Of a DNA stretch of 64,000 nucleotides, positions 28,131 through 38,491 are shown piece after piece. Made by a program: the position numbers and the translations under genes. How positions within the stretch are numbered: position 1 is the first letter of the stretch; each line of letters opens with the position of its first letter. Below the pieces are notes generated by a model. The model did not search any database. It was not told the DNA's origin and saw only the letters and a list, made by a program, of their open reading frames with translations. The stretch is from Pantoea septica (GTDB lineage: Bacteria; Pseudomonadota; Gammaproteobacteria; Enterobacterales; Enterobacteriaceae). The stretch lies in NCBI RefSeq assembly GCF_002095575.1, contig NZ_MLJJ01000012.1, forward strand, positions 57,748-121,747, read 5' to 3'.

Positions 28131-28191
28131 TTTTGCTAACGCTATCCCTTTATATTCAGCAATCGGGTTTCGGCATCATCTCAACACGCTT

Positions 28192-28213
28192 GTTGCGCAA
28201 GCGGTTGCGCAAC
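28192..28213. repeat. Perfect inverted repeat in the gapA promoter region
   Basis: GTTGCGCAA, four-base spacer GCGG, then TTGCGCAAC. Each arm also contains the self-palindromic TTGCGCAA, so the octamer is present twice in tandem with 12-base spacing. It looks like a binding site; the protein is unknown. Confidence 0.55.
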
Positions 28214-28266
28214 AAATTATTCCTGTCGAACGGATTGACCTGTCGCAACTATTGACACGATTCCGC

Positions 28267-28294
28267 TTGACGCCTGGTAAGGTTTTTGTAATTT
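28267..28294 (+). promoter_or_regulatory. Major gapA promoter (P1-like)
   Basis: TTGACG (28267-28272), 16-base spacer and TAATTT (28289-28294). The leader that follows (ACAGCCAACCTTTTATTCAC) is nearly the same as in E. coli gapA, which supports assignment to the strong P1 promoter. Confidence 0.7.
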
Positions 28295-28325
28295 TACAGC
28301 CAACCTTTTATTCACTAACAAATAG

Positions 28326-29333
<1,008 letters not shown>

Positions 29334-29356
29334 GCAGACCGGTCACGACAGACAAC

Positions 29357-29384
29357 AAGGGCGACTTCGGTCGCCCTTTTTTTT
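29357..29384 (+). terminator. Rho-independent terminator of gapA
   Basis: AAGGGCGAC-TTCG-GTCGCCCTT followed by a T run to 29384. Very strong; yeaD starts 25 bases later, so some readthrough or its own promoter is needed for yeaD. Confidence 0.93.
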
Positions 29385-29408
29385 CGTAGCAACAGGAAGG
29401 ATTCGGTT

Positions 29409-30284
29409 ATGCAAGATAAAATTTTCTCGCTGCCCGTGGTGAAGCAGATCTCCCCTTACCTCTCGCAGCGTCAGCTGGGCGATCTGCCGGTAATTGTGGT
29501 GAGCCACCCTCAGGTGCGTGCTGCGATTACGCTTCAGGGTGCGCATCTTATCGCCTGGCAGCCGAGCGGAGAAAAGCCGGTTATCTGGCTGAGCGAAAAA
29601 TCGCTTTTTGCTGCCGGCAAAGCCATTCGCGGCGGTGTGCCCATCTGCTGGCCGTGGTTTGGGCCGGAAGGCGAACCGGCGCACGGTTTCGCCCGCAATC
29701 AGTCCTGGACGCTGTCGGCGCACGATGAGAATGAAGAGAACGTCATGCTGACCTTCGTGCTGGAGAGTACGCCGCAGACGAAAAAATTATGGCCGCATGA
29801 CTTTACCCTGTTCGCCCGTTTCCGCCTCGGCAAGCACTGCGAGATCGAGCTGGAAGCCCACGGCGACTTTACTGCGACCGGCGCGCTGCACAGCTATTTC
29901 CAGGTGGCCGATATCGCCGGCGTAGAGGTAAGCGGGCTGGGTTCGCGCTTTATCGACAAGGTCGACAACAACAGCGAGCAAACCTCCAGCGGCAAACAGA
30001 CCTATCCGGGCCGCATTGACCGCGTCTTCACCCAGCCGGAGGATTGCTCGCTGATTCAGGATAAACAGGGGCAGCGCGTAATTGAGGTCTATCACCATCA
30101 TCACAGCGACGTGGTGACCTGGAACCCAGGCGTTGAGCTTTCATGCAGCATGGCGGACATGGCCAACGACGGCTATAAAACCATGGTTTGCGTGGAGACG
30201 GCGCGCATCTCGAAACCGATGCGCAGCGCGGGCGAAAAACCGGCGCGACTGGCGACCACCTTCCGCCTGCGGCAGAAAGCTTAA
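29409..30284 (+). CDS. yeaD: D-hexose-6-phosphate mutarotase YeaD
   Basis: Aldose-1-epimerase-like enzyme that interconverts anomers of glucose-6-phosphate. The 291 residues show GAHLIAWQPSGEKPVIWLSE, the substrate-binding RGGVPICWPWFGP, GFARNQSW with the catalytic His region (ALHSYFQV) and the C-terminal catalytic glutamate region in MVCVETARI. ATG 29409 is preceded by AAGGATT. It sits just behind gapA, the usual enterobacterial order. Confidence 0.94.
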   Translation: MQDKIFSLPVVKQISPYLSQRQLGDLPVIVVSHPQVRAAITLQGAHLIAWQPSGEKPVIWLSEKSLFAAGKAIRGGVPICWPWFGPEGEPAHGFARNQSWTLSAHDENEENVMLTFVLESTPQTKKLWPHDFTLFARFRLGKHCEIELEAHGDFTATGALHSYFQVADIAGVEVSGLGSRFIDKVDNNSEQTSSGKQTYPGRIDRVFTQPEDCSLIQDKQGQRVIEVYHHHHSDVVTWNPGVELSCSMADMANDGYKTMVCVETARISKPMRSAGEKPARLATTFRLRQKA

Positions 30285-30288
30285 AACA

Positions 30289-30310
30289 GATCAGGCAACT
30301 GCCTGATTTA
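30289..30310 (+). terminator. Hairpin after yeaD
   Basis: ATCAGGCA-AC-TGCCTGAT with only TTTAG after it. A short but perfect stem, probably the yeaD terminator. Confidence 0.6.
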
Positions 30311-30316
30311 GAAAGA

Positions 30317-30389
30317 GAGTGACACGGAACGCAGAGCAAAGCGTCCCGCGCCAGAAGTGCGAGCGACTGGCGACCGTTACGTGTCACTC
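30317..30389. repeat. Palindromic intergenic element, copy A
   Basis: Terminal arms GAGTGACACGGAACG and CGTTACGTGTCACTC pair with one mismatch over 15 bases. The interior holds the core AGAGCAAAGCGTCCCGCGCC shared with the copies at 45758 and 49028. It lies between convergent yeaD and yeaE. See findings. Confidence 0.75.
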
Positions 30390-30426
30390 GCCATCGCGCC
30401 AGCTGAACGCCGGCGTTGCTTTACGC

Positions 30427-31278
30427 TCAGACGATATCCAGCGCCATCTTGTGCTGCGGCGGCGGAAACGCCTGATTGATTCGCGCCAGCTCATCATCGC
30501 TCAGCCGGATCTGCAGCGCCGCCGCGTTCTCTTTGACGTGCGCCTGCGAGCTCGCCTTCGGAATGGCCATCACGCCCTCTTTGCGGATAACCCACGCCAG
30601 CAGCAGCTGCGCGACGCTAATGCCCTTCTGTTGTGCAATCTCCACCAGCGTCTCGTTGGAAAAGAGCGCCTGGCGCAGCCTTCCGGCCTGCGCCAGCGGA
30701 CAGTAGGCCATGACCGGCATCTGATGCTGCTGGCAGACGGGCAGCAGATCGAACTCGATGCCGCGCGACGCGAGATGATACAGCACCTGATTGGTGGCGC
30801 AGCGTGCCCCGCCAGGCTCCTCCAGCAGCTCCTGCAGATCGTCGACGTCAAAATTAGAAACGCCCCAGCGCAGGATTTTGCCCTGCTGCTGAAGGGTTTC
30901 CATTGCGCGAACAGTCTCTTCAAGCGGCACGTTGCCGCGCCAGTGCAGCAGATAGAGATCCAGCCGGTCGGTGCCGAGCCGCCGCAGGCTGCGCTCGCAG
31001 GCGTCAATCGCATCCGTTTCGCCTGCATTCCAGGGATATAGCTTCGACACGAGAAACGCGTCGTCGCGCCGTCCGCGCAGCGCCTCGCCGACCACCTCTT
31101 CCGCACCGCCGTCTGCATACATTTCGGCGGTGTCAATCAGCGTCAGGCCCGCATCGAGCCCCGCCCGCAGCGCGGCGACCTCTTCACGGCGTCGCGCGGC
31201 TTCTTCGCCCATATACCAGGTGCCCTGACCTATCGCGGGTAATCGCGTATGCTCATCAAAAGCGATCGCTTTGTTCAT
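30427..31278 (-). CDS. yeaE: Aldo/keto reductase YeaE
   Basis: NADPH-dependent reductase of 283 residues, in E. coli active on methylglyoxal. The AKR tetrad is present: D in LIDTAEMYADG with Y of the same motif, K in LVSKLYP and H in YLLHWRG. The C-terminal cofactor motif is IPKASSQAHVKEN. ATG 31278. It is convergent with yeaD and followed, on the leftward strand, by palindromic element A. Confidence 0.93.
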   Translation of the reverse strand: MNKAIAFDEHTRLPAIGQGTWYMGEEAARRREEVAALRAGLDAGLTLIDTAEMYADGGAEEVVGEALRGRRDDAFLVSKLYPWNAGETDAIDACERSLRRLGTDRLDLYLLHWRGNVPLEETVRAMETLQQQGKILRWGVSNFDVDDLQELLEEPGGARCATNQVLYHLASRGIEFDLLPVCQQHQMPVMAYCPLAQAGRLRQALFSNETLVEIAQQKGISVAQLLLAWVIRKEGVMAIPKASSQAHVKENAAALQIRLSDDELARINQAFPPPQHKMALDIV

Positions 31279-31350
31279 CCGTTTGCTCCTGCATCAAGTC
31301 TGGGCACCCATATGGTGCATGGTTAAGAATTTGCCCCGTAATCGCGCCAA

Positions 31351-32100
31351 TCAGAAGCTGTAGCTGATGCCGGTCCAGAGCGTGGTCTGCCCGCTCTTGT
31401 CGATCATCGGGCTGTCTTTAATCTCGCTGTCGAAGCGGGTGTAGCGTCCGACCAGGCTGGCGTTCCACTGCGGCGTGATCTGATAGCTGGCGCTCAGCTC
31501 GACGTAGGGAGACCAGCTGTCGTCAGGCTGATAGCGGTCGATACCGGTACGCGCCGACTCATGGCTGGAGACGCCATAGTAATAGCGGTTCTGGTTGGCG
31601 CTGGTCCACATCGCGCCGACGCCCGGCGTCAGGCTGAAATCGCCGAAGTCGAAGCGGTAGAGGTAGGTCATATCCCAGATAATGCCGTTGCTGTTGTTCA
31701 GCACATCGCCCAAGAGCGCCGTGCGCAGGATGCCCCACTCCGCCATGTGGTTATAGGTGGCGCCGCCCATTAGCGTCATACGACGCTTATCAAGGCCTTT
31801 CATGTCGCCCAGATCGTTATCGCCCGGATCGTACTGCTGCGGCGAACCGAGCAGCGTCAAAGAGAGCTGATTTTGCGGATCTTTCCACAGGTAATAACCG
31901 CCCTGCAGAGTATGGAACCAGAAATTATCGCCCTCGTAATTGATGACGGGAACCGGCAAATAGCGATCCTGGCCGCCACGATAGGGAGACTGCGCGTAAA
32001 TCACTGATGCGCCAAGCGACAGGGATTCAGCAGCAGCGGTATTAGCGAAAAAAAGAGCACAAATAATCGCGCTAGGCGCTTTAAGTTTGAATTGGTTCAC
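31351..32100 (-). CDS. mipA: MipA/OmpV family outer membrane scaffold protein
   Basis: Outer-membrane beta-barrel of the OmpV family; in E. coli MipA links MltA and PBP1B in the murein machinery. The 249 residues have a signal peptide ending in ANTAAA before ESLSLG and alternating aromatic strands ending in TLWTGISYSF, the C-terminal aromatic required for barrel assembly. Start is GTG 32100, with GGAAG about 10 bases before. Place between yeaE and yeaG is conserved. Confidence 0.92.
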   Translation of the reverse strand: MNQFKLKAPSAIICALFFANTAAAESLSLGASVIYAQSPYRGGQDRYLPVPVINYEGDNFWFHTLQGGYYLWKDPQNQLSLTLLGSPQQYDPGDNDLGDMKGLDKRRMTLMGGATYNHMAEWGILRTALLGDVLNNSNGIIWDMTYLYRFDFGDFSLTPGVGAMWTSANQNRYYYGVSSHESARTGIDRYQPDDSWSPYVELSASYQITPQWNASLVGRYTRFDSEIKDSPMIDKSGQTTLWTGISYSF

Positions 32101-32520
32101 AATTTATTTCTTCCATAAATATAAAAATCACTACGAAGTTTAACGATTTTTGCTCGCCGGTTTAACCATAATCTGAGGTGCTCTTTAACAGAGCGGCTGA
32201 AAGCGGCACATCTGCCGGATTCTACTCTCTTTTCCCTTTGGTTGACGCAAAGCTGGCTTTGCAACAATCTGACTTTGTTATTGATATATCGCCAAATAGT
32301 AAAATTATGCGGAGGAAATTTCCTAAATGCCTTCTACAGTTAAAAGTAAGCCGTGAGTCTTAGTACGAGCAGAGTGACCATAAGAAGTGTGTACCCCGAT
32401 AACAATACATCAGGTTGGCATAAGGGTTGCTGTACTCAAAAGAGAATATCTTCCGGGAGCTGCATGAGCCTTTAATTACGCTCCTTTACCTGTGCTAAAA
32501 ACGAAAGGACGGGCATCGCT
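32101..32520. other. mipA-yeaG divergent regulatory region
   Basis: About 420 bases, AT-rich on the mipA side. The clear signal is the sigma-54 promoter at 32415-32431. No convincing NtrC site was seen further upstream. A 61-codon ORF at 32178-32363 has no support. Confidence 0.65.
32415..32431 (+). promoter_or_regulatory. Sigma-54 promoter of yeaGH
   Basis: TTGGCATAAGGGTTGCT has the invariant GG (-24, 32417-32418) and GC (-12, 32429-32430) with exactly 10 bases between them, and matches the consensus TGGCAC-N5-TTGCW with one mismatch. It lies about 90 bases before the yeaG ATG. E. coli yeaGH is known to be sigma-54 dependent under nitrogen limitation. Confidence 0.85.
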
Positions 32521-34455
32521 ATGAATATATTCGATCACTATCGTCAGCGTTATGAAGCTGCCAAGGACGAAGAGTTCACACTGCAGGAATTTCTTGCCAT
32601 CTGTAAGCAGGATCGCAGTGCATACGCCAACGCCGCAGAGCGACTGTTAATGGCTATAGGTGAGCCAGTAATGGTCGACACTGCTCAGGAGCCACGCCTT
32701 TCCAGAATATTCTCCAACCGTGTGATTGGCCGTTATCCGGCCTTTGAAGAGTTCTATGGCATGGAAGAGGCCATAGAGCAGATCGTTTCCTATCTGAAAC
32801 ATGCCGCGCAGGGTCTGGAGGAGAGAAAACAGATCCTGTACCTGCTTGGGCCCGTCGGCGGCGGTAAATCGTCGCTGGCAGAGCGTCTGAAAGCGCTGAT
32901 GCAGCGCGTGCCTATCTATGTGTTAAGCGCAGACGGCGAACGCAGCCCGGTCAACGATCATCCGCTCTGCCTGTTCAATCCGCAGGAAGACGCCAATATC
33001 CTTGAAAAAGAGTACAACGTGCCGCGTCGCTACCTCGGCACCATAATGTCCCCCTGGGCGGCGAAACGCCTGCATGAATTCGGCGGCGATATCACTCGCT
33101 TCAAAGTGGTGAAAGTCTGGCCGTCGATTCTTGAACAGCTGGCGATCGCCAAAACCGAGCCTGGCGACGAGAACAACCAGGACATTTCCGCGCTGGTGGG
33201 TAAAGTCGATATCCGCAAGCTGGAGAATCACGCGCAAAACGATCCCGACGCCTACGGTTATTCCGGCGCGCTGTGTCGCGCTAACCAGGGGATTATGGAA
33301 TTCGTTGAGATGTTCAAGGCGCCGATTAAGGTGCTGCACCCCCTGCTGACCGCGACGCAGGAAGGGAACTACAACGGTACGGAGGGGATCTCCGCGCTGC
33401 CGTTTAACGGCATTATCCTGGCGCACTCCAACGAATCGGAATGGGTGACCTTCCGCAACAACAAAAACAACGAGGCGTTTCTTGACCGCGTCTACATCGT
33501 CAAGGTGCCTTACTGCCTGCGCGTTTCCGAAGAGATCAAAATCTACGAGAAACTGCTTAACCACAGCGAACTGGCGACCGCGCCCTGCGCGCCCGGCACG
33601 CTGGAAACCCTGGCCCGGTTCTCTATCCTGTCGCGCCTGAAAGAGCCGGAAAACTCCAGCATCTATTCGAAAATGCGCGTCTATGACGGCGAAAGCCTGA
33701 AGGATACCGACCCGAAAGCGAAATCCTGGCAGGAGTATCACGACTACTCCGGCGTTGACGAGGGCATGAACGGCCTCTCTACCCGCTTCGCGTTTAAAAT
33801 CCTGTCGCGGGTGTTTAACTTCGATCACAACGAAGTGGCGGCGAACCCGGTGCACCTTTTCTACGTGCTGGAGCAGCAGATTGAGCGCGAGCAGTTCCCG
33901 CAGGATCAGGCAGAGAAGTATCTGGAGCACCTGAAAGGCTATCTGATCCCCAAATACGCCGAGTTTATCGGCAAGGAGATTCAGACCGCCTATCTGGAGT
34001 CCTACTCTGAATATGGCCAAAACATCTTTGACCGCTACGTGACCTATGCCGATTTCTGGATTCAGGATCAGGAGTACCGCGATCCCGATACCGGACAGCT
34101 GTTTGACCGCGAGTCGCTGAATGCGGAACTGGAAAAGATTGAGAAACCGGCCGGGATCAGCAACCCGAAAGATTTCCGCAACGAGATTGTGAACTTCGTG
34201 CTGCGCGCCCGCGCGCAGAATAACGGCCGCAATCCCAACTGGACCAGTTACGAGAAGCTGCGCACCGTGATCGAGAAAAAAATGTTCTCGAACACCGAGG
34301 AGCTGCTGCCGGTTATCTCGTTCAATACCAAAACCTCCACGGATGAACAGAAGAAACATGACGATTTCGTCGAGCGCATGATGGAGAAAGGCTATACCCG
34401 CAAGCAGGTGCGTCTGCTGTGCGAATGGTATCTGCGCGTGCGTAAATCGTCCTGA
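32521..34455 (+). CDS. yeaG: PrkA-family serine protein kinase YeaG
   Basis: Serine protein kinase/AAA-like protein of 644 residues, linked to nitrogen starvation and stress survival. The N-terminal PrkA AAA domain has the P-loop GPVGGGKSS at 110-118 and Walker B-like region before GILAHSNESEW (here GIILAHSNESEW). The C-terminal PrkA domain holds the eukaryotic-like kinase region. Highly conserved over its full length. It forms an operon with yeaH after a 90-base gap. Confidence 0.96.
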   Translation: MNIFDHYRQRYEAAKDEEFTLQEFLAICKQDRSAYANAAERLLMAIGEPVMVDTAQEPRLSRIFSNRVIGRYPAFEEFYGMEEAIEQIVSYLKHAAQGLEERKQILYLLGPVGGGKSSLAERLKALMQRVPIYVLSADGERSPVNDHPLCLFNPQEDANILEKEYNVPRRYLGTIMSPWAAKRLHEFGGDITRFKVVKVWPSILEQLAIAKTEPGDENNQDISALVGKVDIRKLENHAQNDPDAYGYSGALCRANQGIMEFVEMFKAPIKVLHPLLTATQEGNYNGTEGISALPFNGIILAHSNESEWVTFRNNKNNEAFLDRVYIVKVPYCLRVSEEIKIYEKLLNHSELATAPCAPGTLETLARFSILSRLKEPENSSIYSKMRVYDGESLKDTDPKAKSWQEYHDYSGVDEGMNGLSTRFAFKILSRVFNFDHNEVAANPVHLFYVLEQQIEREQFPQDQAEKYLEHLKGYLIPKYAEFIGKEIQTAYLESYSEYGQNIFDRYVTYADFWIQDQEYRDPDTGQLFDRESLNAELEKIEKPAGISNPKDFRNEIVNFVLRARAQNNGRNPNWTSYEKLRTVIEKKMFSNTEELLPVISFNTKTSTDEQKKHDDFVERMMEKGYTRKQVRLLCEWYLRVRKSS

Positions 34456-34500
34456 TCACAACGCGTAAGCACGTTGATGCGCTGGCATTAATACCCATAA

Positions 34501-35823
<1,323 letters not shown>

Positions 35824-35830
35824 TGCTCTG

Positions 35831-35854
35831 AGCCGGTCGCTGACCGGCTTTTTT
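35831..35854 (+). terminator. Rho-independent terminator of yeaH
   Basis: AGCCGGTC-GCT-GACCGGCT followed by six T. Confidence 0.92.
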
Positions 35855-36073
35855 ATTTAATCCCGCGAATACCTGCTAAAATACCCGCCATTAATCCTCT
35901 TGACGAACAAGGCCTTTTTTTTGCACATTAAGCCTTAGCTCAAACAGAAAAATCAATTCGTATAATTAGAGATTACGTGCTGACAACTCACTGATTACGC
36001 ATCTTCTTTTTCAGATGCACGGCCATTACCCGCGCCAGCCTTCTTATCATTGTCGTAACCGCAGGAGAGCACA

Positions 36074-37802
36074 TTGAACCACAATATTGTCTACAGCCTT
36101 TTTATCATCGGTTCTGTGCTGGTTGCGTCAAGCATCTTACTCAGTTCTTTCTCTTCTCGGCTCGGTATCCCTATCCTGGTGATATTTCTGGCTTTAGGCA
36201 TGCTGACCGGCGTCGACGGCATTGGCGGCATCGCCTTTGACAACTACCCCGCCGCCTATCTGATCTCCAACCTGGCGCTGGCGGTGATTCTGCTCGACGG
36301 CGGCATGCGCACCAAAGCCAGCTCTTTTTAAGGTGGCGCTGGGGCCGGCACTCTCGCTGGCGACGGTCGGGGTAATGATTACCGCCGGGCTGACCGGCCT
36401 GGCGGCCGCCTGGCTGTTCCGGCTCGATTTGATGCAGGGCTTTCTTATCGGCGCCATTATCGGCTCCACCGATGCTGCGGCGGTGTTCTCGCTGCTGGGT
36501 GACAAAGGCCTGAACGAGCGCGTCAGCTCTACGCTCGAGATTGAGTCGGGCAGCAACGATCCTATGGCGGTGTTTTTAACCATCACCCTGATTGAGATGA
36601 TCCAGAAAGGCGAAACCGGGCTCGACTGGATGTTCCTGGTGCATCTGGTGCAGCAGTTCGGTCTGGGCATCGTGCTGGGGCTGGGCGGCGGCTGGGCGCT
36701 GCAGCAGCTCATCAACCGCATCAGCCTGGCCACCGGCCTCTACCCGCTGCTGGCGCTGAGCGGCGGCATACTGGTGTTCGCGTTGACTACGATGCTGGAG
36801 GGCAGCGGCATTCTCGCGGTCTATCTCTGCGGCTTTCTGCTCGGCAACAGGCCGATCCGCAACCGTCACGGCATTCTGCAGACCTTTGACGGCATGGCCT
36901 GGCTCAGTCAGATCGGCATGTTTATCGTGCTTGGCCTGCTGGTAACCCCCTCCGATCTGTGGCATATCGCGGTGCCGGCGATGATCCTGTCGCTGTGGCT
37001 GATTCTGGTGGCACGTCCGCTGTCGATTCTGGTGGGACTGCTGCCTTTCCGCGGCTTTACCGGCCGCGAGCGCATCTTTATCAGCTGGGTCGGCCTGCGC
37101 GGCGCGGTACCGATTATTCTTGCGGTCTTTCCGATGATGGCGGGACTGGAAAATGCTTCGCTCTACTTTAATATCGCCTTCTTCGTGGTGCTGGTGTCGC
37201 TAATGCTGCAGGGCACGTCGCTCGGCTTTGCGGCAAAGAAAGCGCGCGTCGTGGTGCCGCCCACGGCGTCGCCTATCAGCCGCGTCGGTCTGGATATCCA
37301 TCCGGAAAATCCCTGGGAGCAGTTCGTCTATCAGATCAGCGCCGACAAATGGTGCGTCGGAGCGGCGCTGCGCGATCTGCAAATGCCGCGCGAAACCCGC
37401 ATCGCCGCGCTGTTCCGCGATAACGTGTTGATGCACCCGAACGCGAATACCCGACTAAAGGAAGGCGACGTGATCTGCGTTATCGGCCGCGAACGCGATC
37501 TGCCCGCGCTGGGCAAAATGTTCAGCCAGTCGCCGCCCGTCTCGCTGGATCAGCGCTTTTTCGGCGACTTCATTCTCGACGCCGATGCGCGTCTGCGCGA
37601 CGTGGCCCAGATTTACGGGCTGGAGCTGGGCGAAGAGACCAACGACCTGCAGTCGCTTGGCCAGCTGGTAATGAGCATGCTTGGCGGTACGCCAGTGGTG
37701 GGCGATCACGTTGAGTGGAATCACATTACCTGGACGGTGGCGGAAAAAGAAGATAACCGCATCGTTAAAATTGGGGTGCGCGTCGCTGAAGAACGAGAAT
37801 AA
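36074..37802 (+). pseudogene. nhaP2: K+/H+ antiporter NhaP2 (CvrA), interrupted by a frameshift
   Basis: Cation/proton antiporter gene broken into two frames. The first, from TTG 36074 with AGGAG upstream, runs 85 residues to [13 protein letters not shown] and then meets TAA at 36329-36331. The second, shifted by +1, continues at once with [13 protein letters not shown] and runs to 37802. Together they make a normal CPA1 antiporter with a TrkA_C-like cytosolic end (about 575 residues, E. coli 578). The break is in TCTTTTTAAGG: one T too many in a T run. Removing a T restores SSFKVALGP, close to SSFRVALGP of E. coli. This may be a real mutation, a sequencing error or, less likely, +1 frameshifting. 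Confidence 0.85.
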
Positions 37803-37877
37803 TCTGAGGCGCTGCGGCTCGATATTCCAGCGGAAACGGCTATGCTCATTATTTGGTCCAGCAAACGGGAGAGAGTT

Positions 37878-38111
37878 ATGGGACACGTCGTTAAAATTGG
37901 TCGTTATGAGATTATTGATGCCGAGCTCGACAGCGATAATCTGCAGACCGTCAGTATTCCCTGTCAAACCAATCCCGCCCTGAGTTATCAACTCGACGGT
38001 TGGGACCACGACACGAGCGTGCCGGCCTGGATTGATGGCGAACCGGTGGATTTACAAATTGGGCATTACGATAAACAGCAAGACCACTGGGTATTAAAAA
38101 AACCTGCCTGA
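37878..38111 (+). CDS. Conserved-looking small protein, unknown function
   Basis: A 77-residue acidic cytosolic protein (MGHVVKIGRYEIIDAELDSD...) with no signal peptide or membrane segment. ATG 37878 has GAGAG 5 bases upstream and the composition is coding-like. I do not recognise the family. It lies 76 bases after nhaP2 and is followed by a CCGCCAG/CTGGCGG hairpin (38124-38146), which looks like a terminator without a good U run. It belongs to the segment not present between cvrA and dadX in E. coli. Confidence 0.65.
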   Translation: MGHVVKIGRYEIIDAELDSDNLQTVSIPCQTNPALSYQLDGWDHDTSVPAWIDGEPVDLQIGHYDKQQDHWVLKKPA

Positions 38112-38491
38112 TCGCACAATTCGCCGCCAGCGATTGCGCCTGGCGGTAATTCCGAAAAAGTTGTCTGAAATATTTGGCTGTTTCCCGCCCTTTCATCACT
38201 TTAACTACTGAATTCAATAAGTTATATATTTAAAACTTTAGGCAAAAAAAGTTTTTTAGGATTTGTTCCGTATTAACTCTGTCAAATATCTCCTGCATAC
38301 TCTTAACCGCTGCTGCAGATTTCCGTGACAAAAATCACGTAATTGTTTTACCTCTTCACTGCAGCCTGTATGGCTCTAACGACTGTAATGAACCGAGAAC
38401 AATTGTTTTGGTTTTTCGGTTGTCCACTCCTGAGCGCGTACTTGATTCTGGTCAGGCCATCTTTTACTTAAGAAAAAAGAGAGCAGGTGTT
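38112..38491. other. Long AT-rich leader upstream of the WbaP-like gene
   Basis: About 380 bases without a gene. It begins with a possible terminator hairpin (38124-38146), becomes AT-rich around 38215-38270 and holds a CRP-like palindrome at 38324-38339. No JUMPStart/ops element (GGCGGTAGC) and no convincing RcsAB box was found. Confidence 0.55.
38324..38339. promoter_or_regulatory. CRP-like palindrome upstream of the WbaP-like gene
   Basis: CGTGA-CAAAAA-TCACG is a perfect 5+6+5 inverted repeat, one base per half-site away from the CRP consensus. It is about 150 bases before the start codon. Suggestive only. Confidence 0.4.

Noticed and set aside
32178..32363. A 61-codon ORF upstream of yeaG
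   Set aside because: No ribosome site, no family, and it lies in a promoter region.
32923..34359. A 478-codon leftward ORF inside yeaG
   Set aside because: It is the reverse-strand shadow of a GC-rich, highly biased gene; the composition is rich in V, R, H and Q, there is no homology, and yeaG is conserved over its whole length.
38135..38160. Possible JUMPStart/ops element
   Set aside because: GGCGGTAAT resembles the ops core GGCGGTAG but it is one arm of the hairpin at 38124-38146, and the rest of the motif is missing.
38230..38290. Possible RcsAB box upstream of the WbaP-like gene
   Set aside because: TTTAGGATTTGTTCCGTA matches only half of the consensus TAAGAATATTCCTA in either direction, so it is not reported as a site.
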